This document shows, one piece after another, positions 9,732 through 18,784 of a stretch of 64,000 nucleotides of DNA; within the stretch, counting starts at the first letter, position 1, and each line of letters begins with the position of its first letter. The DNA is taken from the NCBI RefSeq assembly GCF_008329585.1, contig NZ_NPKP01000002.1, positions 682,001 through 746,000 on the forward strand. The letters are read 5' to 3'. The translations under genes were made by a program, and so were the position numbers. Origin of the DNA: Mycolicibacterium sp. P9-22. GTDB lineage: Bacteria; Actinomycetota; Actinomycetes; Mycobacteriales; Mycobacteriaceae. The notes beneath the pieces are model-generated. The model did no database searches and was not told the DNA's origin. It was given only the letters and a program-made list of their open reading frames with translations.

Positions 9732-9911
9732 CCCGTGGCCTTAAACACCCGATTTCGTGCGGTTTTTCCACCTGCGGGTATCACGCGTGTGGCCAGATTC
9801 CGGCGAACGGTGGCCATCCGGCCACTGCCGCTCGACGGTCGGCGGTACACGGCATGCGCCGCATGTAACTGGGATTTTCGGCGTCCGCGCACGTCCCCCT
9901 AGAGTGTCGCC

Positions 9912-10631
9912 ATGGCTTCCGACGCTGATCGCCTGTATTTCCGCCAGCTGCTCTCGGGTCGCGATTTCGCGGCCGCCGACCCGATTGCACAGCAGATGCG
10001 CAACTTCGCCTACCTGATCGGCGACCGGGACACCGGTGACGCCGTGGTGGTCGACCCGGCGTATTCGGCGGGCGAGCTCGTCGACGCACTCGAGGCCGAC
10101 GGCATGCGGCTGTCGGGAGTGCTGGTCAGCCACCACCACCCCGATCACGTCGGCGGCACCATGATGGGCTTCACGCTGGCAGGCGTTGCCGAGTTACTGG
10201 AGCGCGTGAGTGTGCCGGTGCACGTCAATGCCCTTGAGGCCGAATGGGTTTCGCAGGTCACCGGAATCGCCATGAGCGATCTGACCGCGCACGAACACGG
10301 TGACAAGGTCAATGTCGGCGACATCGACATCGAACTGCTGCACACCCCCGGGCACACCCCGGGCAGCCAGTGCTTCCTGCTGGACGGACGACTGGTCGCC
10401 GGGGACACGCTGTTCCTGGAAGGCTGCGGGCGCACCGATTTCCCGGGTGGCAACGTCGACGACATGTTCCGCAGCCTGCAGGCGCTGTCCACGCTGACCG
10501 GCGATCCCACGGTCTTCCCAGGCCACTGGTACTCGACGGAACCGAGCGCTCCGCTCTCGGATGTGAAGCGCTCCAATTACGTCTACCGCGCCAGCAATCT
10601 GGACCAGTGGCGCATGCTGATGGGCGGCTGA
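9912..10631 (+). CDS. MBL-fold metallo-hydrolase, glyoxalase II-like
   Basis: 239-residue metallo-beta-lactamase-fold hydrolase. It has the metal motif HHHPDHVGG, a second His in HTPGHTPGS, an Asp in VAGDTLF and a last His in FPGHW. These are the ligands of glyoxalase II and related thioester or persulfide hydrolases. The GCGRTDFPGG segment is common in the glyoxalase II/persulfide dioxygenase subgroup. Possible roles are S-lactoyl-thiol hydrolysis or thiol/persulfide detoxification, and mycothiol-based substrates are plausible in this group. It is divergent from nsrR-hmp with about 225 bases between them. Confidence 0.85.
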   Translation: MASDADRLYFRQLLSGRDFAAADPIAQQMRNFAYLIGDRDTGDAVVVDPAYSAGELVDALEADGMRLSGVLVSHHHPDHVGGTMMGFTLAGVAELLERVSVPVHVNALEAEWVSQVTGIAMSDLTAHEHGDKVNVGDIDIELLHTPGHTPGSQCFLLDGRLVAGDTLFLEGCGRTDFPGGNVDDMFRSLQALSTLTGDPTVFPGHWYSTEPSAPLSDVKRSNYVYRASNLDQWRMLMGG

Positions 10632-10731
10632 CCGCGTCGCTCGACCCGCAATACTCTCGCGGCATACCTCCGCCTGGACTATTCTGCGAGGTCACAGCGC
10701 CCCGGTGGCGCACATAGGGAGGAAACCCCGC

Positions 10732-11832
10732 ATGACGACACCGCCGACCACGGCCGGCTGGTACCCAGATCCCGACGGATCCGGGGGTCAACGCTATTGG
10801 GATGGTGCCGACTGGTCCGATCATGGGCCCGATGCCACCGACGCGCCCGCGTCCACCGAAGAAACCTCGGCGTGGCCGTCGGAACTGCCGCCGTGGCCCG
10901 AGGACATGACGATGCCGTCCTGGGAAGAGGCAGGTAAGGCCGAACCGGTCAACGAGGTGGAAACACCCGAGGCCGACGTAGCGCCCGAGCCGGAAGCGGT
11001 CGAGGAGCCAGCCCAGGCTGACGAGCAGGTCGAGCCCGAGGCCGCGCCCTTCGTTGCCGAAGAGCCGGACGCGTCCGCGGAACAGTCGACTGCCGTCGTC
11101 GAACTCGTCGATCAGGACCAGCCCACCGCCGTCGTGACGTTGCCCGACACCTCCGCCGCGGCGGGCCCGACGACTCCTCCGTCGGGCGAGCCGGCCGCGT
11201 TCGCGGCCACCACGTTTCCGGACGGGGCCGGATCCGCCCCGTCCAGTCCGCTCAAGGGCTATCTCATCGGCGTCGGCGGACTGCTGGCCGTCCTGGTGGC
11301 GGTGCTGGTGTGGGCGTTCGCCTTCGCCGATCCCGGCACCGGCTCGACTGAGGCCACCGGGGCTGACGGGACCTCCGAGACTGCTGGGACGACCGACTCC
11401 GCAACGAATTCCTCCGACCCGACCGCCACCACCGGTGGCGAGGTCACCGGCGCCGGCGAACAGGTCGCCGACGGTGAAATCACGATCACCAGCAAGGGTG
11501 TGGAGGTCACGCCAACGGTCTCGGCGGTCGACAACGAAATGCTGACCAAGACGGCCTCCGGCGAGTTCGTGGTCGTGCGCCTGACGCTGCTCAACAACGG
11601 TGAACTGCCGGCCACATTCCTCGCCGACCAGCAGGTACTCAACGCCGGCGGGCAGACCTACAACACCGAAACCGAGAGCACGTTCTACCTCGGCGGCATC
11701 TCCGCGGTGCTCTACCCGGGCCAACCGATCGACGTCGCCTTCGCCTATGACGTGCCGCCCGGCACCGCTCTGGAGTCGCTGCAGGTACACGGTGACCTGG
11801 CCAGCGCGGGTGCTGTTCTGCCACTTTCCTGA
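10732..11832 (+). CDS. DUF2510 membrane protein with C-terminal DUF4352-like domain
   Basis: 366 residues. The first ~30 form a DUF2510 motif (AGWYPDPDG, then RYWDGADWSDHG). About 130 acidic, Pro/Ala-rich residues follow, then one membrane helix (GYLIGVGGLLAVLVAVLVWAF), a Ser/Thr/Gly linker and an outward-facing beta domain. That domain has the DUF4352 pattern (FVVVRLTLLNNGELPATF ... LYPGQPIDVAFAYDVP). An ATG with GGGAGG ten bases upstream sets the start. The layout suggests a cell-envelope protein with a cytoplasmic tail, possibly acting with secretion or wall factors. Function unknown. Confidence 0.85.
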   Translation: MTTPPTTAGWYPDPDGSGGQRYWDGADWSDHGPDATDAPASTEETSAWPSELPPWPEDMTMPSWEEAGKAEPVNEVETPEADVAPEPEAVEEPAQADEQVEPEAAPFVAEEPDASAEQSTAVVELVDQDQPTAVVTLPDTSAAAGPTTPPSGEPAAFAATTFPDGAGSAPSSPLKGYLIGVGGLLAVLVAVLVWAFAFADPGTGSTEATGADGTSETAGTTDSATNSSDPTATTGGEVTGAGEQVADGEITITSKGVEVTPTVSAVDNEMLTKTASGEFVVVRLTLLNNGELPATFLADQQVLNAGGQTYNTETESTFYLGGISAVLYPGQPIDVAFAYDVPPGTALESLQVHGDLASAGAVLPLS

Positions 11833-12030
11833 GCAAACGTTGCCTGCAAACAATTGACGCTGTACGTCATTTGGCGGACAGACAACTGATTCCGCGCTCA
11901 TATAGCCTTCTGACGGCGGATTCCGTTGAGCGACGATGCGTCTTCAGCGAGATTACGTCTTGGTAGTACAGCGGCAGGTTGGCAGAATTGTTCGCTAGAG
12001 ATCGCTTGCGTTGCATCGCCGGGGGTGGCC

Positions 12031-12897
12031 ATGAAAAACGTCGTGCTGTGTTTCGACCACTCCGGGGAGAGCAACGCCACGGCCCTCTTCCGACTCATCG
12101 ACCCGGCCGGGCAGGTCGGCTGGCGGCAGTACACCAACAGGCGTCCCGAGGACGCCCGGGCATCGGTCGCCGCCGCGTACACACATCTCGTGGATCACTG
12201 GCATCCCGGTGACAACGTCTACGTCTTCGGCGCCGGCAGTGGCGCGGCCTGCGCCCAGGCGCTGACCCGCCTGCTGGGCACCATCGGTGTGCTCGACGGT
12301 GAATTGCGCAGCTACATGCTGGCCACCTATGCACTGCCGCGCACCACCCGCACCGCACAGGAGTGGCGTCACGTCACCGAGGTGGCCGCCGGCCTGGCCG
12401 AGCACGATGACATCACGCTGCCGGTACGCTTCCTCGGCTTGTGGGATTCCACCCGCATCCGCGGGACCGCCGGGCCGGTCAACGTCATCGCGGGCCGTCA
12501 CGCGGTGGCCATCGACGGCCCACCGAACCTGCAGCGCGTCGAGGGTGTGGACGAGGTCTGGTTCCGCGGGTCGCACCGCGACATCGTCTCCAGCCCGCTG
12601 ACGCTCGAGTGGATGCTCGACGGCGCCGAGCAGGCCGGGCTGCGGGTGGACCGGACACCGTCTGCGCATGCCGAGCCGGAAAGTTCGGCACTGAACGTGG
12701 GGCTGCGCAGGCTGCCCGGCGACGCCGTCGTGCACGCCAGCGTCCAGATGCATGTGCGCGCGCATCCGCGTTACTGGCGCCGACTACCGGCCCAAGTCGA
12801 ATGGGTCGATCTGGACTGGCTGGACCGCGGTGAGCGGTTGATGGCCGGCGCACCGGCCACTCCCCTGCGGCCACGGACTCTCGCCACCGCATCCTGA
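12031..12897 (+). CDS. DUF2235-like alpha/beta-hydrolase-fold protein
   Basis: 288 residues beginning MKNVVLCFDHSG, the opening strand and loop of DUF2235 (uncharacterised alpha/beta hydrolases related to Tle1 phospholipases). The expected nucleophile elbow region reads YVFGAGSGAACAQAL. The usual GFSRGA is therefore changed to GAGSGAA, still with Ser in the elbow. A following FLGLWDST segment also fits the family. No signal peptide is seen. A TTG 35 codons upstream keeps the frame open, but the ATG with a preceding GGGGGTGG is preferred. Whether it is a hydrolase is uncertain. Confidence 0.65.
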   Translation: MKNVVLCFDHSGESNATALFRLIDPAGQVGWRQYTNRRPEDARASVAAAYTHLVDHWHPGDNVYVFGAGSGAACAQALTRLLGTIGVLDGELRSYMLATYALPRTTRTAQEWRHVTEVAAGLAEHDDITLPVRFLGLWDSTRIRGTAGPVNVIAGRHAVAIDGPPNLQRVEGVDEVWFRGSHRDIVSSPLTLEWMLDGAEQAGLRVDRTPSAHAEPESSALNVGLRRLPGDAVVHASVQMHVRAHPRYWRRLPAQVEWVDLDWLDRGERLMAGAPATPLRPRTLATAS

Positions 12898-12988
12898 CCC
12901 CACCAGCTAAACCCTGCGCTGCGGTTTACGCGACCACCAGCGAAGCGCTAGTGTCCGAGGCGCAATCGGATGATCAGGTGAGGTCGCG

Positions 12989-13825
12989 GTGGAATGGTTT
13001 AGGGATCGGTGGGCCGATCTGAGCGGCCTGGGGTCGGCCGGATGGCTGACGATCGCGGCGTGGGCCGGGCTGGCGCTCGGGCTGAGTGCGCTGCTGTTCA
13101 CTGCGCGCGCACTCAAGCGGAATCGCCTGATCAAAAGCGATGAGCTGCGGCCACACGTGGTGGTCTACATGGAACCGCACCCGTCGGACTGGCATGTCAT
13201 CGAACTCGTGGTGCGCAACTTCGGGAAGTCCGCGGCGTACAACATCAGATTCGACTTCGTCCATCCGCTGACGGTCGGCCGCTACGAGGACGCGCGTGCG
13301 GACGAACTGCCCGAGGTGGCCGAACTCCGGTTGCCCAGCGAACTCACCCAGCTCGCCCCCGGGCAGGAGTGGCGAACTGTCTGGGATTCGGCGATCAGCC
13401 GCGAGGAGTTCGGCGGGCAGATCCGGGCCCGCTTCGAGGGAACCGTGCACTACGGGGATCGGCCCGCCGGTGGTAAGCGGCGCGAATTCGAGGCAGTGGT
13501 GGTGCTGGACTGGGCGACGCTGCAGCCGGTGCAGCGGCTGGAATTGATGACCACCCACGACCTGGCCAAGCGGGAGAAGCAGAAGCTGGAGCTGCTGCGC
13601 AGCGTGCTGACCTATTTCCACTACGCCTCCAAGGAGACCCAGCCCGAGGTGTTCCGGGCCGAGATCGACCGGATGAACCGGGCGGTGCGCGAGACCCAGG
13701 ACCGTTGGCGGACAAGGCAGTCCGATGAGACCACCGAGCTGGAGTTCCCCTGGATCGCCACCGACGGGTCGAACGGTCGGCACCACTCCGGCCCCGCCAT
13801 CGGAATTAAGCACCGCGCTCCGTAA
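12989..13825 (+). CDS. Membrane-anchored protein of unknown function
   Basis: 278 residues. One N-terminal membrane helix (GWLTIAAWAGLALGLSALLF) is followed by basic residues, then a beta-rich domain (HVVVYMEPHPSDWHVIELVV, NFGKSAAYNI) and an alpha-helical region rich in charged residues (HDLAKREKQKLELLRSVLTYF). I see no catalytic motif. The GTG start has AGGTGAGG upstream. The NFGKSAAYNI segment resembles Ig-like domains that describe relations with neighbouring chains, but this is only a likeness. It is separated from the echA-like gene by 10 bases and is probably co-transcribed with it. Confidence 0.75.
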   Translation: MEWFRDRWADLSGLGSAGWLTIAAWAGLALGLSALLFTARALKRNRLIKSDELRPHVVVYMEPHPSDWHVIELVVRNFGKSAAYNIRFDFVHPLTVGRYEDARADELPEVAELRLPSELTQLAPGQEWRTVWDSAISREEFGGQIRARFEGTVHYGDRPAGGKRREFEAVVVLDWATLQPVQRLELMTTHDLAKREKQKLELLRSVLTYFHYASKETQPEVFRAEIDRMNRAVRETQDRWRTRQSDETTELEFPWIATDGSNGRHHSGPAIGIKHRAP

Positions 13826-13835
13826 CATCCGGCCT

Positions 13836-14549
13836 ATGACCGCCACTTACGCCGCTCAAGACGCCGTCGCGACCATCACGCTCGACGATGGCAAGGTCAA
13901 TGCCCTGTCGCCGGCGATGCAGGCCGCCATCAATGCCGCCCTGGATCAGGCCGAGACCGATATCGCGGCGGGCACGGTGAAGGCCGTGGTGCTGGCCGGC
14001 AACGATCGCGTGTTCAGCGGTGGCTTCGACCTGAGCGTCTTTGCCTCCGGTGACGCGGACGCCGGACACGCAATGCTGGCCGGCGGTTTCGAATTGGCGA
14101 TCCGGACGCTGACCTTCCCTGTGCCGGTGGTGCTGGCCGCGACCGGACCCGCGATCGCGATGGGTTCTTTCCTGCTGCTGAGCGGCGACCATCGGGTGGG
14201 ATCCGAGCGGTCGCGCTGCCAGGCCAATGAGGTCGCCATCGGGATGACGCTGCCGGTGGCGGCCCTGGAGATCATGCGGGCACGCCTGACGAAACCCGCA
14301 TTCTCACGCGCGGTGTCGGTGGCCGCGGTGTTCGCCGGCGACGCCGCGATCGCCGGCGGCTGGCTCGACGAGATCGTGGAGCGCGACGCGGTGCTGTCCC
14401 GGGCTCAGGAAGTGGCTGCCGAGTACGCGACGACGCTGCACCTGAAGGCGCACGTGGAGAGCAAGCTCAAGGCGCGGTCCTCGGCGCTGGCAGCGATCCA
14501 GGCCGGGATCGACGGACTGGCGGCCGAATTCAAGATGTCACTCAGCTGA
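13836..14549 (+). CDS. echA3: Enoyl-CoA hydratase/isomerase family protein
   Basis: 237-residue crotonase-fold protein. The oxyanion-hole segments are FSGGFDLSVF (first) and GPAIAMGSFLLLSGDHRVG (second). In the second, the catalytic Glu common in true hydratases is not at the usual place, so a hydratase activity is not assured; isomerase or other acyl-CoA chemistry is possible. Its position just upstream of recCBD is where echA3 lies in related mycobacteria, which supports the symbol. The start at ATG gives the family N-terminus TYAAQDAVATITLDDGKVN. Confidence 0.85.
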   Translation: MTATYAAQDAVATITLDDGKVNALSPAMQAAINAALDQAETDIAAGTVKAVVLAGNDRVFSGGFDLSVFASGDADAGHAMLAGGFELAIRTLTFPVPVVLAATGPAIAMGSFLLLSGDHRVGSERSRCQANEVAIGMTLPVAALEIMRARLTKPAFSRAVSVAAVFAGDAAIAGGWLDEIVERDAVLSRAQEVAAEYATTLHLKAHVESKLKARSSALAAIQAGIDGLAAEFKMSLS

Positions 14550-14570
14550 ACCCGCTGCCCCACCGGCCAC

Positions 14571-14587
14571 TTCCGGCCCGCCCGGAA
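14571..14587. terminator. Possible terminator after echA3
   Basis: TTCCGG and CCGGAA form a 6-bp stem around a 5-base loop, 22 bases past the stop. It is short and has no T-run, so the call is weak. Confidence 0.35.
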
Positions 14588-14735
14588 AGGTCGGCATCAC
14601 ACGTGCCCGGGTGGCGAGCGGCATGTCAACGGCGCTCGACAGACCACCGCTGCGGCAAGAGTGAGATCCGGCTCTAGCCACCGGCCCCCAGCAAGCGCAC
14701 GATGATGGACAGCAAACTCACAGAGGGGCGAGAAG

Positions 14736-15563
14736 ATGACCAATCCATCATCAACCGTTGACCATCAGGCAGTAGCGACCAAGCACCGAGCAATGTGGGC
14801 CACCGGTGACTATCCCCGACTTGCCGCGGAACTGGTTTCTCCGCTCGGCCCAGTGCTCGTGCAGGCGACCGGCATCGGGCCCGGCGATCGCGTGCTCGAC
14901 GTCGCCGCGGGCACCGGCAACGCGGCGATCCCGGCCGCAGTGACGAAAGCAAGCGTCGTCGCCAGCGACCTGTGCCCAGATTTGTTGGAAGCCGGCGCCC
15001 GAATAGCCGCCCAACGCGGCGTCGAACTCGAATGGCGTGAGGCCAACGCCCATGAGCTGCCGTTCGGGGACAACGAATTCGATGTGGTGATGTCGTGCAT
15101 CGGGGTGATGTTCGCGCCGTTTCATCAGATCGCGGCCGACGAGCTGGTGCGAGTCTGCAAGGCGGGCGGCAGGATTGGGCTGATCAGCTGGACACCCGAG
15201 GGCCACATAGGAAAGCTGTGGGCAGCGATGAAACCGTACGCTCCCCCACCCCCTCCCGGCGCCGAGCCCCCGCCGCTGTGGGGTCACGAGGATCACGTCC
15301 GCGCGCTGCTGGGTGACCGCGTGACCGATGTCGTCACCGAGCGAAGGATGCTGAGTGTTGACCACTTCGCCGACGGCGCCGAGTTCCGCGACTACTTCAA
15401 GGCCACCTACGGGCCGACGATCGCCGTCTACCGCAACATCGAAGGCGACCCGGACCGGGTGGCAGCGCTCGACGCGGAGATCGCCCGGGTGGGCGACAGC
15501 GTCCTGAGCGCGTCGTCGAGCATGGAATGGGAGTACCTGCTGCTCACCGCGCGCAAGGTCTGA
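14736..15563 (+). CDS. Class I SAM-dependent methyltransferase
   Basis: 275 residues. The SAM-binding motif I is DRVLDVAAGTGNAAIPA, with an acidic residue ending strand 2 (VVASDLCPDLLEAG). The motif around NAHELPFGDNEFDVVMSCIGV places the adenine contacts. It is of the ubiquinone/menaquinone-methyltransferase type, but the substrate cannot be read from sequence. A Pro-rich insert (PYAPPPPPGAEPPP) interrupts the C-terminal half. The ATG is preceded by GAGGGGCGAGAAG. It lies between echA3 and recC, with no obvious shared pathway. Confidence 0.88.
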   Translation: MTNPSSTVDHQAVATKHRAMWATGDYPRLAAELVSPLGPVLVQATGIGPGDRVLDVAAGTGNAAIPAAVTKASVVASDLCPDLLEAGARIAAQRGVELEWREANAHELPFGDNEFDVVMSCIGVMFAPFHQIAADELVRVCKAGGRIGLISWTPEGHIGKLWAAMKPYAPPPPPGAEPPPLWGHEDHVRALLGDRVTDVVTERRMLSVDHFADGAEFRDYFKATYGPTIAVYRNIEGDPDRVAALDAEIARVGDSVLSASSSMEWEYLLLTARKV

Positions 15564-15616
15564 CCCGCGCGCCTGCCCACCCACCGCTGTCGTACCCGCG
15601 CACTACGCTGGCCTCG

Positions 15617-18600
15617 ATGGCTCTGCACCTGCACCGCGCCGAGCGGACGGATCAGCTCGCCGATGGTCTGGGTGCCATGCTGGCCCAGCCGCTGGCCGAC
15701 CCGTTCGCCGCCGAACTGGTGCTGGTGCCCGCCAAAGGCGTCGAGCGCTGGCTGAGCCAGCGGCTGTCCAACCATCTCGGTATCTGTGCCGGCGTGCAGT
15801 TCCGCAACCCACGCTCCCTGGTCGCCGAACTGACCGGGACCACGACCACCGACCCGTGGGCGGCCGATGCCATGGTGTGGCCGCTGCTCGCGGTCATCGA
15901 CGACAGTCTCGACGAACCGTGGTGCACCACGCTGGCCGCTCACCTCGGCCACCACGCCGCCGGCGAGGAACGTGAGCTGCGCCAAGGCCGTCGTTACGCC
16001 GTCGCGCGACGACTCGCCGGCCTTTACGCCTCCTACGCGCGCCAACGCCCCCAGTTGCTCACCGACTGGGCCGATCTGCCCGCAGACCTTTCCTGGCAAC
16101 GACCGTTGTGGGACAAGCTGATCCAGCACATCGACGCCCCGGCACCGCATGTCCGGCACGCCGAGACGCTGGCCCGGCTGCGCGCCGCCCCGAGCGACCT
16201 GCCGGAGCGGATCTCACTGTTCGGGCATACCCGCCTGCCCTCCACCGAGATCGAACTGCTGGGCGCGCTGGCCGTCCACCACGACCTGCACCTGTGGCTG
16301 CCCCATCCCAGCGACAAGCTCTGGCGCGCACTGTCCGGCCGGCACGGCGCCATCCCCCGTCGCGACGACACCGGTCACCGCGCCGTCGGGCATCCGCTGC
16401 TGGCGACTCTCGGCCGCGACCTGCGCGAACTCGAGCGCGCGCTACCCACTCCGGCCACCGACGAATACCTCTCCACCGCAACATATCCCGAGACACTGCT
16501 GGGCTGGCTGCAATCCGATATCGCCGCCGACGCGGTGCGACCCGAGGGCCGGGCCTACCAGAAATCCGATCGCTCGGTCCAGGTGCACGCCTGCCACGGG
16601 CCGGCCCGGCAAATCGACGTGCTGCGCGAGGTGCTGCTCGGACTGCTCGCCGACGACCCCACCCTGGAACCCCGCGACATCCTGGTGATGTGCCCGGACA
16701 TCGAGACCTACGCGCCCCTGATCACCGCCGGGTTCGGGCTCGGCGAAGTCGTGCGCAACGCCCACCCGGCGCACCGCCTGCGGGTACGGCTGGCCGATCG
16801 TGCTCTGGTGCAGACCAATCCGCTGCTGTCGGTGGCCGCGCAGCTCCTGATGCTCGCGGGTGGCCGGGCCGGCGCCAGCGAGGTCCTCAACATCGCCTCG
16901 GCCACCCCGGTGCGGGCCCGGTTCTCCTTCACCGATGACGATCTGGACGCCGTCACCGGATGGGTACGCGAAGCCAATATCCGGTGGGGCCTCGACCAGC
17001 CGCACCGAGCACCCTACGGGGTTGAATTCCTGCACAACACGTGGCGGTTCGGTGTCGACCGGGTACTCGCCGGGGTCGCCATGTCCGATGACTCCCGCGC
17101 CTGGCTGGGCACCACACTGCCGCTCGACGACGTCAGCAGCAACCGGGTGGAACTGGCCGGACGGTTCGCCGATTTCGTGCAGAAGCTCACCGACACCATC
17201 CACGCCCTGAGCGGTACCCGCACCCTGAGCAACTGGCTGCAGGCACTCACCGAGGGTATCGACGCGTTGGCCTTCGATGACGAGGAGTGGCCGGCCGCTC
17301 AGGTTCAGCGTGAGTTCGCCGATATCGCAGAGGGCTCCGGTTCGGGCTCGGTCATGTTGCGCCTCAGCGATATTCGTGCGCTGCTGGACCGGCACCTGGC
17401 CGGGCGCCCGACCCGCGCCAACTTCCGGACCGGCACGTTGACGGTGTGCACGATGGTGCCGATGCGGTCGGTGCCGCACCGGGTGGTGTGCCTGGTCGGT
17501 CTGGACGACGGGGTGTTCCCGCGCCTCGGCGCCGTCGACGGTGACGATGTGCTGGCCCGCGACCCGATGACCGGTGAGCGCGATATCCGCTCCGAGGACC
17601 GCCAGCTCCTGCTCGACGCGATCGGCGCAGCCACCCAGACACTGGTGATCACCTACACCGGCGCCAACGAGTACAGCGGGCAGCCCCGGCCCCCGGCGGT
17701 GCCGATCGCCGAACTGCTCGACACCCTCAAGGCCACCGCCACCGGCACCGCCCACGATTTGGTGACCCGGCATCCGTTGCAGCCCTTCGATGTCCAGAAT
17801 GTGCTGCCGGGCATGCTGATCCCGGGTTCGCCGTTCACCTTCGACCCGACGGTGCTCGACACCGCCCGTGCGATGGCGGGTACCCGCGGCCCGCAACCGG
17901 ACTTCATCTCCGGGCCGCTGCCCGAAATCCCGGCCGGCGATGTATCACTGGCCGAACTGATCGCGTTCTTCAAGAACCCGGTCAAGGGCTTCTTCCGGGC
18001 GCTGGACTACACCCTGCCCTGGGATGTGGACGGGGTGTCCGATGTGATGCCCGTCGAGATCGACGCATTGCAGGAGTGGACCGTCGGAGACCGGATGCTC
18101 GGCGACATCATGCGCGGGATGACCCCGCAGGACGCCCAGCAGGCCGAATGGCGGCGCGGCACGCTGCCGCCGGGGAAGCTCGGCTGGCGCCGCGCCGTCG
18201 AGCTGCGCGATCAGGCCGCCCTGCTGGCGGCCGAGGCGCTGCGCCATCGCCGCAGTGACGGCCAGGCGTTCGACGTCGATATCGATCTGGGTGCGGGACG
18301 GCGGCTCACCGGGACGGTGAACTCCGTCTTCGCAGATCGGCTGGTCACCGTCACCTACTCCAAGCTCGGCGGCCAGCACCTGCTGGCCTCCTGGATTCCG
18401 TTGCTCGCGTTGACCGCTCAGCGCGGGCAGCGGTGGTCGGCGGTGTGTATCGGCCGGCCACCGCGCGGCACCACTCCCCGCGTGCAGGGCCTCGACGGCC
18501 CGAACGATTCCGTCGGCCTGCTGCGCGATCTGGTGGCCATGTATGACGAGGGCAGGCGCCGCCCGCTGCCGCTGCCGATCAAGACCTCCTATGCGTGGGC

Positions 18601-18784
18601 CGGTGCCCGCCACGTCGGCGACGACCCGGCGCAGGCCGCGAACTACCGCTGGCGCAACGAGCGCGACGACCCGGCGATCGCACGGGTATGGGGGCGCGAT
18701 CCCGGCCTGGACGAACTGGTGGGCCTGGACGATTATGCGCAGCGGCTGTGGCTGCCGCTGCTGCAGGCCGAGGGAACCGCGTGA
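15617..18784 (+). CDS. recC: Exodeoxyribonuclease V subunit RecC
   Basis: 1055-residue RecC subunit of the RecBCD helicase-nuclease, which in E. coli scans for Chi sites and splits the DNA strands. It is a degenerate helicase-like protein, so canonical Walker motifs are missing. Typical signatures are the N-terminal LVPAKGVERWLSQRL, the FGHTRLPSTEIELLGAL segment, VCLVGLDDGVFPR and the DIRSEDRQLLLDAI region. In mycobacteria RecBCD acts mainly in single-strand annealing rather than in recombination through RecA. The stop overlaps recB by GTGA. Confidence 0.95.
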   Translation: MALHLHRAERTDQLADGLGAMLAQPLADPFAAELVLVPAKGVERWLSQRLSNHLGICAGVQFRNPRSLVAELTGTTTTDPWAADAMVWPLLAVIDDSLDEPWCTTLAAHLGHHAAGEERELRQGRRYAVARRLAGLYASYARQRPQLLTDWADLPADLSWQRPLWDKLIQHIDAPAPHVRHAETLARLRAAPSDLPERISLFGHTRLPSTEIELLGALAVHHDLHLWLPHPSDKLWRALSGRHGAIPRRDDTGHRAVGHPLLATLGRDLRELERALPTPATDEYLSTATYPETLLGWLQSDIAADAVRPEGRAYQKSDRSVQVHACHGPARQIDVLREVLLGLLADDPTLEPRDILVMCPDIETYAPLITAGFGLGEVVRNAHPAHRLRVRLADRALVQTNPLLSVAAQLLMLAGGRAGASEVLNIASATPVRARFSFTDDDLDAVTGWVREANIRWGLDQPHRAPYGVEFLHNTWRFGVDRVLAGVAMSDDSRAWLGTTLPLDDVSSNRVELAGRFADFVQKLTDTIHALSGTRTLSNWLQALTEGIDALAFDDEEWPAAQVQREFADIAEGSGSGSVMLRLSDIRALLDRHLAGRPTRANFRTGTLTVCTMVPMRSVPHRVVCLVGLDDGVFPRLGAVDGDDVLARDPMTGERDIRSEDRQLLLDAIGAATQTLVITYTGANEYSGQPRPPAVPIAELLDTLKATATGTAHDLVTRHPLQPFDVQNVLPGMLIPGSPFTFDPTVLDTARAMAGTRGPQPDFISGPLPEIPAGDVSLAELIAFFKNPVKGFFRALDYTLPWDVDGVSDVMPVEIDALQEWTVGDRMLGDIMRGMTPQDAQQAEWRRGTLPPGKLGWRRAVELRDQAALLAAEALRHRRSDGQAFDVDIDLGAGRRLTGTVNSVFADRLVTVTYSKLGGQHLLASWIPLLALTAQRGQRWSAVCIGRPPRGTTPRVQGLDGPNDSVGLLRDLVAMYDEGRRRPLPLPIKTSYAWAGARHVGDDPAQAANYRWRNERDDPAIARVWGRDPGLDELVGLDDYAQRLWLPLLQAEGTA

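Noticed and set aside
15527..15616. Longer open frame upstream of the recC start
   Set aside because: It overlaps the end of the methyltransferase gene and lacks family residues; the ATG at 15617 gives the recognised RecC N-terminus.
16442..17896. Long minus-strand open frame inside recC
   Set aside because: High-GC shadow of the + strand gene, with no domain and a better-supported gene opposite.
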